From Haematococcus lacustris (Eukaryota; Chlorophyta; Chlorophyceae; Chlamydomonadales; Haematococcaceae), in contig JASKMD010000029.1 in NCBI GenBank assembly GCA_030144725.1, positions 6,309,538 through 6,373,537 on the forward strand: a DNA stretch of 64,000 nucleotides, written 5' to 3'. The translations under genes and the position numbers were made by a program. Positions 49,401 to 61,572 of this stretch are shown one piece after another. The notes below the pieces were generated by a model, which was given only the letters and a program-made list of their open reading frames with translations, was not told where the DNA came from and did no database searches. Positions within the stretch are counted from its first letter, which is position 1; each line of letters opens with the position of its first letter.

Positions 49401-52400
49401 GGAGCAGCACTGGGCCCACCGCCCTGCTGCCCAGCCAACAGTCGTGAGAGCCCCACAGCAGGCACAGCAGGAGCAGCCTTTCCCACAACCGGCTGTGCAG
49501 CCTCCCCTGATGTTCCACGTCATTGACACCAGCAATGTGGCGGACCACGCTGGGCTGTTCAACTTACTGCTGGCAGCCCAGCCGCGCCTGGTGCCCCACC
49601 CTCTGGCCCGCCTCATCACCTGCAGCATGACGTGGACGATGAGCTTCAAATCCATGCGGGAATACCTGCAAAGGTGAGTGTAAGAAGGGTGATAGGTGTT
49701 GCTTACAGCGCATAGCAAATGTCTTTTGTGCCTTGTTACATGCCAATGCTTAGCCATGGCTGCTACCACCATCATGCACACTTTGCCCACCAACTGCTGC
49801 CGTCATGGCTGCCTGAAGCTATGCAAGCAATTTGTCTGTGCTAATCCACCCGCAATTTGCCTGGTCACCCGGCATCATTGTGAAAACATCTGCCTCATTT
49901 TGCTTACCATGCACCGTAACAGTCTATGATAACGGCTCTCTCGTGCTCATCCACCAGCATTATGGTTGTGCCTGTGCCTGTGCCGGAGTCAATGCAGATG
50001 ATGTGTCTGTTTCCTTCCACCGTTGGTCACATTGCATCAGTGTGAACACATTTGCTACCTGTCTTGCAGTTGTCTGAGCTGCCCACCCAGCATGTACCCC
50101 ACACTGCTTGGCCTGCGCCTGGTCACGGACATCACAGCTGGCAGGCCACAGCCCCTGGGCCTTGCGGCCCTGCTGAGAGCCATCGGCCAGGACCCCCGGC
50201 CGCTGGTGTGGAGCAAGTCAGTGGCGGCTGTGGGGACCGCTGCCCTCACCCAAACCCTGATGCTGGGGCAGCAGCAGTTGATGGCTGCAGGGCGGCTTCC
50301 GTGCCTGGCCGAAGACCCTCAGCCTGGGCCTGGGCTTGCGGGAGGTGAGGTCACCCTCCTGCTGCAATGAGCACCCTGACACTGCTCATTCACGACTGCT
50401 ACCGCAAGGTTGGGTTTGCTTCTTGTTGGCACACAAGTAGTTGGCCACTCAGTGGCACAGCAAACTGCTCATCGCATACTGCTACAACCCAACTGTGCCC
50501 TTGTTCGGTGCTGCTGTGCAAGCAGAGCCGTCAAGAGCTATGACCCAGGTGGTCCCAGCCGTGGAGGTGTTGGCTCCAACACCTGGCTTGGCCCTGACTG
50601 GAGCGAATGGTTGCTTGCCACGCCACCTTAAGATAGGAGGGAAGGGTGCCAAGGTGGCTGCAAGCCACAAAGACTCTCTGGAGCACCATCTTGAGGAGGT
50701 CACGAGGTCATGCACCCCACAGGTCAGGCAGGCATGCATGCGTGGTGCAGCCATTTCGTGCAAAAGTTGGTGCAACAGCCTTCCAGGTGCACTTTCTTGG
50801 CTCCAGCTGCGCCGTGTTGATGCTACTATCTGACTTGCACCACTTGCCATGCTGGCCTCATCTTGCCTCACCACGCATAGAGAGGCACGGTACATTAGGA
50901 CAAGAGATGCACACTGGAAGCAGGGTCGCCTCAGTGGCACGCTTAAGACAGCACCTGTACAGATAGTAGTGTGTGCTGGTCTAGAGATTATGTCTGCCTT
51001 GACACTGCGCTAAAGTGCAAAACCAATGTATCCATTCCAGTGCAATGTGCCCCAGACTGCGCAGCTTCAGTGCTTGGCACAACGGCTGGCTGTTTAGAGA
51101 ACTGAGGTGTGATGCACACAGGTATGGTGCACACAGGTATGGTGCACACAGATATGGACTCCAGACTTCTGTGCAGCTTCCTTGCCTGGCACAATGGCTG
51201 GCTTAACTTAATCTGGCTATGTTGCTATAACATGCATTGCTTAAGAGGTAGTGTGTTTCAAGTTTGAAGCGAGGTGCAGTGCACATACATGGGCCTGGGG
51301 TCCTTCATACCTCCTTGGAGACGGGCTGGCTGTGTGGAGACACCCGGCACTGTCCTGCCTGGTTGCCGCATGCCCTGCTCAGGCTTGGCCCTTCCCTATG
51401 GACGGATGCGGCCTGATCTTTACAACCCCTGCCAGCCTGGCTCACCTGCTGTTAGGCGGCTGTGCTGCCGGCCGCTTCTCCCTCCTGCCCCGCACATCGC
51501 CCACTTCACAGCCTCACAGCTCCACCCTCCTCCACAGCTGCAGCTCAGCCTCAGATTCTCCAAACTCTGCAGCTGGTCAGCGAGTCCTGCACCAATGCCA
51601 GGAGCTGATGACCGCAGTGGGGGCCCAGCTGCCCCGTCACTGGCAGCTTGGCTGGCGGGCGGTGCAGGCCGACCTGGTGGGCCGCTCTGCCGCAACCCTG
51701 GCTGCCCAGCCTGATGGCCATGCAGCTGCTGCTGGCGGCCTGGACCTGCCCCAGGGCCCCGGCCTACTACGCTTTACCAAGGTGTCGCCAGTGGTTATGA
51801 CGGCACACATCTCATCCTTTAACCGCAGCACTCCCATACTGCGCGCCCTGCTGCTCCCAGTGGCAGCCAACAGCACCGTGTCAGCCGCCAGCGTTCCCTC
51901 ACAAGGCGTGCTGGACCAGCCAATCCCATTCCCCTTGAATTGGGATGAGCGCATCATGGCCTGGGCAGCCCTAACCCAATCCTCAGCACCCGTCCCTCCT
52001 GCTGGGGTGCACATCCTTGACAACCTGTCCCTTGATGAGGTACCAGGCAGCAACAGGTGCCAATGGACGCTGAGCCTGCTGCTGCCAATTGACCATGGTC
52101 TGGACCTGCGCCGCACCGCGGTAGTCGTGATGGATGTTCTTCAGGGCGAGACTTTGCTGCAGCCCACCCAGCTCAGCTCATTCAATGTGGAGCAGGTCAC
52201 ACATAGACCCGACCTGGTCACACTACTGCTGCAGTCAGCTGCTGCTGGGCTGGCAGCGGGGCCTGGCTGGGCTGTGGCAGGGTGTGGAAGCCAGTCAGCA
52301 GCAGGCAGTGATGCGGCACAGTGCTGTGCTCAATGTGGAGCAGCAAACGTGAAGTTGTCCAGATGCAGCCGTTGCCAGGAGGTGACCTACTGCTCACCTG

Positions 52401-53871
52401 CCTGCCAGATAAAGCACTGGAAGGCGCACAAAGCATCCTGTCACGCTCCAACTGACGCTGCCAGCCAATCTGCAAGCACAGTCAGCCAGCCAGCAGGAGC
52501 AACATCAGAGCAGGCAGGCCCAGTGGCTAGTGAGCATGACCAGGCAGCTGCCAGCCCCTACAGCTGGGCAGTGGCGGAGGCTATTGAGACCAGCAGCTCC
52601 TACTCCCTCATCCTGCAGCTGACCAGCACCGGCACTGCAGCCAGGGCTGATTGTGAGCCAGGTGGCTTGACGGCTGAGGTGGTCAAGCACTGGGACTGGC
52701 AGCCGGGCAGGAACACCAGCAGCAGCAGTGGGCCCATTGCCAAGGGAGGCCGGGGTAATGCTCCTGAGCTGCTGTCCTTGCGCCTTGGTGTGACCACCTC
52801 ACACTTCATCGCCCTGAGGTTGGAGCAGCCGGCAGGTCAGAGCCCGCCCAGTATGCTGGCTCAGCTGCAATGCCTGCACCAGCTGGGTCATTATCACTGC
52901 CTACCTAGCTGCCTTGCTGCCTTCTTGCTGCAGGCGTGCTGCCCCTGCTGCTGCAACTGCCCTGGCCCATCAGCAGTGGAGCTAATGAGCCTGATGGTAT
53001 GCCACTAGGCTGCTACTCTGGTGGCCAGGGCCTGGAGTCAGTCCAGCTGCGGCGCAAGTCAGGCCAGGTCTGGCTCAAGCTGCGCAAGGCAGAGGTGAGG
53101 CTGCTGCCAGCACCCTGCTGCAAGTCACCCATCTGACCTGATGCCACAGTCTCTTGTCCTGTGGCCCTTGATCAGCCCAGGGCAGCAGGCTGCATCACCT
53201 GCTGCGTTGCTGCTGTTGGCCTCAGGAGTGGGAGCGCTGGCCAGCAGATGCCCTGCCCACCCTGCTCTCTACACCACCCCAGCCACGCCCAGCAGCCACA
53301 CCCCTCCCTGCTCTGCTACCGGCCCCTGACTGCATAGACATCACACACCTACGGCCCTTGGACCTCTCCAGTGGCACACAGCTGCTCGCACTTCATATGT
53401 TTGCCATGGCCCCCCGTCAACAAATGGTGCAACAAGCCCAAAATATGTAAGGGCTGACGCTTTGCTAAAGCTGGCAGACTCATTGCATGACAATGGCTCG
53501 ACATGGCTGTGTGCTGCAGTTTTATTAACTGTGATGCTGAGTCTGAGCTGCGTGAGAGCATTAAGACCCTGTTCAACAGAGCAACAGAGGGCGTGCGCTT
53601 CTTTGCCGTGGAGAACATGGCCGGCCAACCTCAGTGCGTGCACTGCCAGATCGCTTGCTATTGTGCTTGTTACAGAGCTTGCTACAGAGCTCGCAATAGA
53701 GCCGAGAGCTCCTCATCATGGTGCATGACAACCTGCACAAGGCTGAAGGATTCTATGCTTCCCCCTGCAGGCTTCAGGGCTGCTCAGCTGAGCTCTTTGT
53801 CCTACTACACCTGCCCATCCTAGAGGGGCCCGATGTTGGCCCCATCCTGCCCATCACAGTGGTTGACAACA
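46429..53871 (+). CDS. DUF4470-like / MYND zinc-finger protein, multi-exon
   Basis: Long plus-strand gene. The start exon 46429-46581 ends LYYPIGNTK and splices (phase 0) to 46666, giving AVSWLNPHPYAID, VLSLGCGDPRNLLLTL and LELHANDHNPSIIARNMVLL, the DUF4470 pattern. A GTGAGC donor after DMQ then joins LFDVWYNLLWDKGSQVEV. Later exons near 47220-47335, 47830-47926 (ending SEPLLWQ), ~48510-48690, 48892-49674 (FHVIDTSNVADHAGLFNLLL), ~50080-50370 and ~51400-52850 follow. The MYND finger is at ~52320-52440: CAQCGAANVKLSRC, CQEVTYCSPACQIKHW, HKASC. C-terminal exons at ~52935-53095, 53518-53630 and 53771-53871 (LQGCSAELFVLLHLPILEGP) have good splice sites. The role is unknown; MYND fingers bind proline-rich partners. 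The end is uncertain and may extend past 53871. Splitting into two genes cannot be excluded. Confidence 0.6.
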
Positions 53872-54229
53872 GGTGAGTGGCTTGATGACCGACCCATCCC
53901 ACTCCTTGACTGCTGCCCGCACTCTCACAGTGGTGGAAGGAGGCCGCGCCCTGGGCTGGAGTTCCTCCATAAGTTCTTCCATAGAACTACAGTTTTGCGC
54001 ATGTGGGTGTGCTTATAAATGTTTTAGACAACCATCCCTTGCATAACATGTCAATCCTCGGTGGTTTACACTCTTACTGCACCGGCCACCAAGTCAAGCT
54101 AACCCCATGAAGTCATGGTGCACTTGTGGCTGCTTGCAATGCCGGCAAATCTCTTCATCCTCTTAAACACACTCAAAAATGCGTGCCCTAGCAGTAACCC
54201 ATGCCGCAACCATAGCAATCATCTCGGCA
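53872..54229. other. Possible 3' end of the MYND gene
   Basis: Starts at a GT donor (GTGAGTGG) after the last recognised exon. No further exon is recognised. Confidence 0.35.
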
Positions 54230-54570
54230 GCTGCATTAAGACCTCGGGGGCAGCCTCAGCGAGCGTCGGGGCGGGGGTCTATATCCCGGAGAACAACGTC
54301 ATCATCACAACCGCCATGAACGACCCAGAGAGCAACACCATCAATAAGGCATAAGTCGTAGCGACACATGCGGCACTCAAAGCGGGGGCCAGACGCATTG
54401 CCACAGACAGCCCATCATCATCCAGAGACACAACGACATCCTGACCGACATCGCCACCCTCATCATCGACAGCCCCGCCACGATCCACTACTTCAAAGTC
54501 CAGGCCCACTTGGGCATCATCGGCAACGAAGGAGCAAATGGCCTTGGTGAGCACGCAGAGCTGCACCCGG
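54230..54570 (+). pseudogene. LINE-type RNase H domain, broken
   Basis: The frames read SASVGAGVYIPENN, then NKA-stop-VVATHAALKAGARRIATD, then (other frame) IHYFKVQAHLGIIGNEGANG. The last is the C-terminal RNase H signature (KVxAHxGIxGNExAD), with N in place of the final D. The stop codon (TAA, 54351-54353) sits where the catalytic glutamate of the R-A-E-L motif is expected. At least one frameshift. A relic of a retrotransposon polyprotein. Confidence 0.65.
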
Positions 54571-55373
54571 AGCTTTCCAATATCGGGCAAAATATATATA
54601 GGCACTCATGCACTGCAAGCACAGCTTAGGCCTCGCCAACCAAGACAATATCTACTACCCACTGTCCCTGGAAACTCATAACTTGCCAATTACCCACCCC
54701 TTGCAGCTGGCACTGTGTCGTCGTTGCCGTTGTTGTCGTTGCTGCTATAGCTAGCGCTGCTGGTGCTGGCGCTGTAGCTGTTGGCATTGCTTTTGCTGCT
54801 GCACACCTAGCTATGTAGGGACAACAGAGGGAGGCAAGGGCAGGGTGATGACACTGGTGAGTAAGCTGAAGTAAGCATCTCGCATATCTGGGCCACAAGA
54901 GTGGTGCCAGCTGGCACAAAGAGGCAGTGCACAAAGGGGTAGTTTTGCTTAAACCACTCCAACACAGTCCTTTTCCCGTGCATGGCTTACATATGCAGCC
55001 GGTAAATCACTGAGAGCCACTGAGCCACCAGCAGCTCGCCGAGCTTGTGGCCAAGCTCAGTGCCGCTCCTCTTGTAGTCAAGCAGAATGACACGCTCGAA
55101 GTGTTGCTTGTGGTTGTCCTCGGTCGCCCAGCGAGACGGCGTGGCTGTGACGTCATGACTTGCTCAATCAGCTGCCACTTGAGCTAGCAGAGGCTGCCAT
55201 GCCCTCGCATTCTTGGGCTTGCCTAGCAGGGTCATGATGCTAGACAACTTGCGAGGTCTGCCTGGCCCACGCTTCTCAACAACCGCATCTTCACGGTGCA
55301 TTCGTAAATATTAGTCCCTGCACCAATCCCTGCACGTTACCGACCTTGTCGAATTGGACTTGATTCTTTATAG
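54571..55373. other. No gene recognised before the assembly gap
   Basis: Short open frames only. Given the chromovirus 3' end beyond the gap, part of this could be retrotransposon sequence in broken frames, but I see no motif. Confidence 0.35.
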
Positions 55374-55873
55374 NNNNNNNNNNNNNNNNNNNNNNNNNNN
55401 NNNNNNNNNNNNNNNNNNNNNNNNNNNNNNNNNNNNNNNNNNNNNNNNNNNNNNNNNNNNNNNNNNNNNNNNNNNNNNNNNNNNNNNNNNNNNNNNNNNN
55501 NNNNNNNNNNNNNNNNNNNNNNNNNNNNNNNNNNNNNNNNNNNNNNNNNNNNNNNNNNNNNNNNNNNNNNNNNNNNNNNNNNNNNNNNNNNNNNNNNNNN
55601 NNNNNNNNNNNNNNNNNNNNNNNNNNNNNNNNNNNNNNNNNNNNNNNNNNNNNNNNNNNNNNNNNNNNNNNNNNNNNNNNNNNNNNNNNNNNNNNNNNNN
55701 NNNNNNNNNNNNNNNNNNNNNNNNNNNNNNNNNNNNNNNNNNNNNNNNNNNNNNNNNNNNNNNNNNNNNNNNNNNNNNNNNNNNNNNNNNNNNNNNNNNN
55801 NNNNNNNNNNNNNNNNNNNNNNNNNNNNNNNNNNNNNNNNNNNNNNNNNNNNNNNNNNNNNNNNNNNNNNNNN
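55374..55873. other. Assembly gap (500 N)
   Basis: Exactly 500 N, probably a scaffold gap of unknown true length. Any open frame across it is meaningless. Confidence 0.98.
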
Positions 55874-56452
55874 ACCAAGATATCACCTGTGGCTTACAAG
55901 CTGGACCTACCCACCACGATGAGGATCACACCCACCTTCCACATCTCCAAGCTGCGGCCGTACCTTACCACCAGCTCCTTCCCCGACCGCCATGTTGACC
56001 TGCAACCACTACCCCAATTGGAGGACGGTGAGGAGTATTTCACCATTGAAGCCATCTTGGGCCGACGCTGGAACGACTCCCAGCATGCGTTTCAATACCT
56101 TGTGAAGTGGAAGGGCTACGACGACTCCTTCAACTCGTGGGAATGGGGCCCAGCATTGGCCGAACAAGAGGACGTGGCTGCCATGATCAGAGACTACACG
56201 GCTCGCTACCACGTACCTCCAGACAAGCCGGTAGACGACGATCCTGCATGCCAGATTTGCGCGAGTCGCGCTAGCCACCCTCCCATGTTACTTTGCGACA
56301 AGTGTGACCAAGGTTATCACATCACCTGCCTCACTCCACCTCTACGTAGTGTTCCCAAAGGAGCATGGCTATGTCATGAGTGCAGGCGGAACAGCGTGCG
56401 GAGGTCACGACGGTTAAATGTTTCGGGGCGCAACATTTCAGGGAGGGGGTGA
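55874..56452 (+). CDS. 3' end of Ty3/gypsy chromovirus polyprotein: integrase tail, chromodomain, PHD finger
   Basis: Partial; it begins in the assembly gap. The first residues, ISPVAYKLDLPTTMRITPTF and HISKLRPY, are the integrase C-terminal domain typical of Ty3/gypsy elements. Next is a chromodomain (EAILGRRWN, FQYLVKWKGYDDSFNSWEW) with its aromatic cage residues. Unusually, a canonical C4-H-C3 PHD finger follows: CQIC, 11 residues, CDKC-DQGY-HITC, then WLCHEC. It ends with a basic tail and a TGA at 56450-56452. The chromodomain and PHD finger both read histone tails, so this integrase probably targets marked chromatin. RT and protease are not in view. The sequence directly after the stop may hold the polypurine tract and LTR (GGGAGGGGGTGA is at the stop). 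Confidence 0.88.
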   Translation, partial: TKISPVAYKLDLPTTMRITPTFHISKLRPYLTTSSFPDRHVDLQPLPQLEDGEEYFTIEAILGRRWNDSQHAFQYLVKWKGYDDSFNSWEWGPALAEQEDVAAMIRDYTARYHVPPDKPVDDDPACQICASRASHPPMLLCDKCDQGYHITCLTPPLRSVPKGAWLCHECRRNSVRRSRRLNVSGRNISGRG

Positions 56453-57620
56453 ATGCAACGGTTTGCATGCATGCTCGTCCATGCAGCCCGGCAGCGGTGG
56501 TATTTCTACATGTCATGCACGGTTTAGATATCATCTGTTTTCTGCATGGAACCTTCTAGATATGTGAGACGGTGTGAGCTACCCTGTTTTAAGCACAGAA
56601 CAGTTGTTTATGGACATTCCGTGTAAGACGCAAGTGCGTGTCACCGCTCTCCCGGATTCCTGTGGCTTCTCCCCGTTACAACAGCAGCCTACATACCAAG
56701 TCTCGGACCTCAACTCGCAAGTTTGCCGAGCCAGCCAGCCCTTATTCTCCACGAGTGCCTCTTCCTCATCCCCCCCCTCCTCCTCCCCTCCCTCCCGCTG
56801 CTGCTGCTGTTGGACCAAGTGCTCTAGCCGTTGGGCAATGACACGTAGCTGCTCATCGTCGTCACTGTCAAGCTCACGCTCGTGGGGGTCTGCATCCCCC
56901 TCCGTGTCCGGAACCCCTCCCCACAATGTACCTGCCTTGCTCCTCCTCACTGCCTCATCTATAGGCTGAAGGATCGAGGTTAGCAGGCTCTGTTTCAGCT
57001 TTGCCGCCATATACCATAGAGTTACGGTGAACTTCAGGGTGCTGCTACAAATTTGGTGACAGCCGCATCTCAACAAATAATGATACAATTTGGTGACGAT
57101 TTGATTTGGTGAAATCACCAACAGGGCGTATCAGTACGGTATGTGTATATGGCCGTGAAGACGAGGACGAGTCCCTTGGATTCACGTGTTTGAGTTTTAC
57201 TTGGTTGTAACTATGTAAATGGGCCAAGTTATGGCAATGTATTGCTTACTCACCTGGTTTGGATGCAAGTTTTTGGAACCTCCGCAGCCGCAGGCCCCGA
57301 CGTTGGTGCGTTGCATTGTGGGCCTGGCAAGTGGTGGTTGGGTTCGCTTGGTGCGGCGGCTGCGGCTGGCGTTATTGCGGCTGGCGTTATTGCGGCCGGC
57401 GCGGTTATCAAGGGTGGGTTCCCAGCTTGGCCCACCCGAGACATTGCCACATCACACAAGCAAATTAGTAACAGGGTTTTTTAGAATCGCGGCCTGAGTG
57501 TTGGCACATACGCAAATGTGATTGCAACAATGGCGGTTGAACGAAAATATATAGAAAAGTGATCGCGAAAGTGATATACACTCGGTGTAATGCAGGTGTA
57601 ATGCAGTGACTGGCGCAGGA
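56453..57620. other. Retrotransposon 3' flank and intergenic, one weak ORF
   Basis: Probably includes the 3' LTR of the chromovirus; its borders cannot be fixed without the 5' LTR. On the minus strand 57010-56579 is an open frame starting MAAKLKQSLLTSILQPIDEA with an acidic, Gln-rich coiled coil (DEEQLRVIAQRLEHL), called separately. Confidence 0.4.
56579..57010 (-). CDS. Hypothetical acidic coiled-coil protein
   Basis: 144 codons from an ATG: helix (LKQSLLTSILQPIDEAVRR), acidic stretch (DTEGDADPHERELDSDDDE), coiled coil with QQQQQ, and a D/E-rich segment. The second half has odd composition (CELRSETWYVGCCCNG), so a splice donor may lie near there. Not recognised. It could be host or element-encoded. 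Confidence 0.3.
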   Translation of the reverse strand: MAAKLKQSLLTSILQPIDEAVRRSKAGTLWGGVPDTEGDADPHERELDSDDDEQLRVIAQRLEHLVQQQQQREGGEEEGGDEEEALVENKGWLARQTCELRSETWYVGCCCNGEKPQESGRAVTRTCVLHGMSINNCSVLKTG

Positions 57621-57643
57621 GGTCACCCCTCCCATTGAACCAC
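57621..57643 (+). repeat. Left terminal inverted repeat of the transposon
   Basis: 23 bp, perfect partner of 61550-61572. Starts GGTCACCCCT. Confidence 0.95.
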
Positions 57644-58182
57644 CAACCCCCCTAACGATAAGGGACAACGGCTTTTCCGGACTCATCTCTGCACGGGTTT
57701 ACACGCGAATTGAAGCGTCGGAGTGCGGCCGCGCTGAGGCACGCGCCGAGCTGGTCGGGCATGTTGCCGGGTATCCGACCCTACCGAGCCTGCGGACTTG
57801 ATGTACGCTGACCCAGTATCTGTGAGTCCCCCATTGACGCGATGAATAGTGCGCGATGTGCGAGGAGCCCGACCCCATGTCCAACATCGTGACCAACATG
57901 CGCTGGCTCAGGGGCTCTGAAACTTGGAGGAGACCACAGTAGGAGCACAGCAGTGGCAGCTGCATCAATCCCTTGTGGATTAGGCTCCAAAAGGTGGGGA
58001 AACACTCCTCCATGCTGCCCACTCTGTTGATGCCAATATGGCGACCATCGGACGCAAACGAATGCCCCAGCCCTGCGTCACTGGCTAGGGAACCTATCTG
58101 TGGACCCCCTGCCAAGGTCTCAACTCTTGCTGAGATTTGCAAATAGGGGTTTTAGAAGCTGGCGTGTGCACATGCCTGCAGC

Positions 58183-61100
58183 ATGCCGACATCCAAGTAT
58201 CACCCCTACAAGGGGAAGGGCGGGCATGCAGCCCGCTGTGCGCTGTGTGTGAAGACGACACCAGCTGGTCTTGCTGGCTGGGTGGAGATTCATGTGGAGG
58301 GGGAGGCAGCCTCCTACCGCTCCGGGCAGAGTGTACGAGCCATCGGCCAGGTCACAACCCAGATGGCTGAAATCATCAAGGCCTGCGACAACTTGGTGCC
58401 CGCACTGATTCCATTAGCCCACAGGAGTTGCGCTGAGTCTGCTGCAGCTGCGCATGCTGTGTGCCAGCGGTTGCGGGGGCAGGAGTCAGCCAGTCAGCTC
58501 CAGCCCATGCCCCGTCTCAGCTCCACACCCACGCAAGCACCTGGCTCAGCAGACCAGCAGGCTCAGCTGTTGGAAAGAGTGCTCACCAGCCCCCAGCTGC
58601 CGGTGGCTGTGCAACAAGCCATGCAGCAGTGTCCCACCACAAAACAGAGGGTGGCATGCTTACTGCTCGATAGAGTGCAGCTGCTCATGGACTCCGGCAC
58701 GTGTGGCAAGAAGGGGGGCCAGCACACAGATGACGTGACAGCAAGGAGAGTTCTGGCACGCTTGGTGCCTCCAGAATTGCTAGAGCAGCAGCTTGTCAGT
58801 GCATTTGCTCAACAAACTGGCCTGGACCGCCACTGGGTGTCAGAGGCAGCGCGACAGAATCTAGATCAGCATGCATGCATTGAGGACCGGGTAGACAGTC
58901 TCCGGCACTTCGCCGCTGTCAGAAGCCCTGACAACAGGGGCCACCAGGGCATCAGCCAAGCAGTGTTCGACTTCATTCGCCATCACTACCATGAGCGCAG
59001 CAAGCCCTCGCCCTCGTGCAAGGATCAGCGGTCATATTGGGTGTGCTTAACTACTGGGTGAGTGCCATAGCGCCAAACTACATGTGCATTGTTGGCTTCG
59101 ATTGCATGAATGTGCTGCAGCCACTAGTGTGCCCCTGGTGTGCCATGTACCAAGTTGTCTGGCACAAGGCTTGCTGCATGTGTGCTTGCCATAGGGACGA
59201 CACATGCACACTTGTAAAGGAGACCAGGCGTTTCTTCGAGAGCTCACTGCTGGTGATGTGGCGTGAGTTTGATGACGAGCAGCAGCACTTGGAGGATCAG
59301 CATCAGGAAGGAGGACAGCTGCAGCAGCCACCCAGCATGCGTGTCAGCCTCAGCACGTTTGTCAGGCTGAGGCCGCCATGGGTGGCACGCCTGACGGCAT
59401 CACAGCGGCAAGTGTGTGTGTGCAAGACTTGTTGCAACCTGGACAACTTGCTCACAACACTAGCCCAACACAAAAAGAGCCTGCAGCTGCCCCCCGCTGC
59501 AGCCATTGCTGCCCCCCTGGCTGCAGTAGGCGCTGCCCCTCAGCTGCCCCCCCACCAAGGGGGTGATGCCCCCCCTGTTGCTGAGGAGGAGGACGAATCC
59601 CTCACCGCTGCTGCCTCTCCCTACATAGATCCACTTGGTGAATTTGAGCAGCAGGAGCGTAGGTGGCAAGCAGAGCAAGAGCGTCAGCCTTGGCCGGCCG
59701 CCCCACCCTTCCACCCTTCCCACCTTCCCCCACCCCTCTCCCCTCCCCTCTACACTCCTGGCCTTCCGCCTGTCCCGCTGCATTCACCACCTCCCCTCCC
59801 CCCCCACTCCCCCATCCTAATCCCACCACCTCCCAGCAAAACCCAGCCCCTGAGCGCCACAGCTATGCGGCAGTTGTTCCTGTGTCCTTGTGAGCTTGGC
59901 CAGCAGCCTGGCCTTGCATGCTCTTTGCGCACATGCCTCCATTGCAAGTCGCGCAGGCTACAGCTGCAGCCTGATGCAGATGGCAGCGTCATGCTCACTG
60001 TGCGTCAGTATGGAAAGCCATCATCAGCTGTAGGCAGCCGGCCGGCACCAGCAGCAGGCAAGGCTAAAGTTGAGCTGCTATGCATGAGGGTGAGCTTGAG
60101 TGATGTTGTTGGCATGCTGAACAAGCAGATGCCAGAGTACATCAGGCACCACCGGTTGGCACATCATCAGCTGCAGGTTTTCCGTGAGCACCGTGAGGCC
60201 GTCAAGGCAGGCCAGGATGGGAAGGTCGTGATTTCATGTGATTGGTCAGAGAAGCTGACTGTTGAGCGCAGCGTTGAGATCATGTCAGAGCATTGGCATG
60301 CGCAGCAGATGGGCATTCTCGTTGCGTGTGCATACTTCAAGAACAAAGAGGGGGCCTACAAGGAGCACACCGTGTATGTGATGACAGATGGGAAGGAGCA
60401 GTCGGCAGCCATTACCCAAGCAGCAGTAAACCAGGTGGTGTGTTACTTGCTGGCTGAGCATGACATGGACATGAGGCAGTTGTACATGTGGTCTGATGGG
60501 TGTGCAGGGCAGTTCAAGGGCGCCCCAGCCATGCGACAGCATTGGGGCATGGCACAGAGGTTCAGCATGCCGGTGTGGTGGAGCTATGGGGCTACAGCTC
60601 ACTTCAAGGGCAGGCATGATTCAGAGGGAGGGGTGGTGAAGCAGTGGTTGAGGGGTGAGATCCTGGCTGATCGTGTTGGGAAGTGCAATGCATTGGGGTT
60701 TGTGCAGCATTGCAATGCATATCACAAGCCAGCTGCTGCTGCTGACCCCAGCAAGGCTCACCGTGCACGAGCAAGTGTGGGTCATCGGTGGTGCTTGGAG
60801 CTGAGCACACAGGAGGTAGAGCTTTGCAGTGCTCCACAGCGGGATGCACATGCCTTTGCATCATCCATCCCCGGCTCTATGAGCATGCACAGCTGCTTCT
60901 TCCCTGCTGCAGGGATCCACGTTGAGTGGTCAGAGACTGCATGTGCATGTGCCCAATGCATGGCCCCCGCACCAAGGGGTGTGTGCATGAGGCCCTTAAT
61001 CACAAAGCCCTTTGTGGCCATGCCCATGTTCGATCAGAAGAGGGATGACAAGCACTGGGACGATGAGTGCCTCACCCTTCTGTGCTCATTTGCACCAGAT

Positions 61101-61259
61101 AGCGTGAAGCAGCTGTGCACCTTGGGCAAGAAGCTGAGCGTGAAAATGTTAAACGAGTATTGCAAGGCAGTGGGGTTGTATGTGCCAGCCAACACCTTGC
61201 GTGCTGACCTACGGTACATGGTACTGGAGCATCTCAATGGGCAGGCAGAGTGTGATTGA
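58183..61259 (+). CDS. D-D-E-like (RNase H fold) transposase, unclassified superfamily
   Basis: Two exons, 58183-59030 and 59195-61259, joined in phase 2 (CG-G, giving KDQRDDTCTLVK), 970 aa. N-terminal: a Cys-containing GWVEIHVEGEA region and helical part, then RPPWVARLTASQRQVCVCKT with clustered cysteines, a P-rich linker (~450-500), and FLCPCELG with CLHCKSRRL, a probable zinc site. Catalytic-domain candidates: D632 in VISCDWSEKL, D717 in WSDGCAGQFK, and HDSEGG (757-762; D758 or E760) after the HFKG motif. These blocks resemble transposase-like proteins seen in many metazoan genomes (WSDG--xQFK ... HGKG--DG-GG), which I cannot name to superfamily. C-terminal: CACAQC cysteine cluster and HWDDECLTLL. 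No internal stops, so it may be active. Start chosen at the first ATG of the open frame; an acceptor CTGCAG directly before it leaves an upstream exon possible. Confidence 0.8.
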
Positions 61260-61549
61260 GCTGGCTATGTAAGGTGACGTTGAGAAAATTGGGCTCCATG
61301 CGTAAAGTGTACCGCAGTGTACCGCAGCGGAGAACTCTGCATCCCGCGTTGTGGGTGTTGTTAGGCAGCACTTGAAAGGCCCATCGCGCACAGCGGAACC
61401 GTTCGCGTGCCTGGCAGACTGCCGGTCACCGTGGGTGCCAGCAGCTCGGGCGCGCAGGCGCAAGCGCGGCGCAGAGATAAGGCATTCCGCGTTAAAATGA
61501 CAACTCAACTCCCACCAGGCATGCCGCAAAGTCAAATGTCCCTTACGTG

Positions 61550-61572
61550 GTGGTTCAATGGGAGGGGTGACC
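61550..61572 (-). repeat. Right terminal inverted repeat of the transposon
   Basis: 23 bp, perfect partner of 57621-57643. Ends AGGGGTGACC. Confidence 0.95.

Larger units (their letters stand above)
57621..61572 (+). mobile_element. 3.95-kb DNA transposon with perfect 23-bp terminal inverted repeats
   Basis: GGTCACCCCTCCCATTGAAC plus CAC (57621-57643) is the exact reverse complement of 61550-61572. AGGA lies directly outside both ends (57617-57620 and 61573-61576), a candidate 4-bp target duplication. The element carries one two-exon transposase gene. A TGTAA signal follows the stop after 8 nt. A solo end at 45979-46369 and a relic at 42559-42620 show that the family has multiplied. Confidence 0.85.

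Noticed and set aside
55291..55998. Open frames spanning the run of N
   Set aside because: Unknown bases are read as open. Only the part after 55874 is real sequence.
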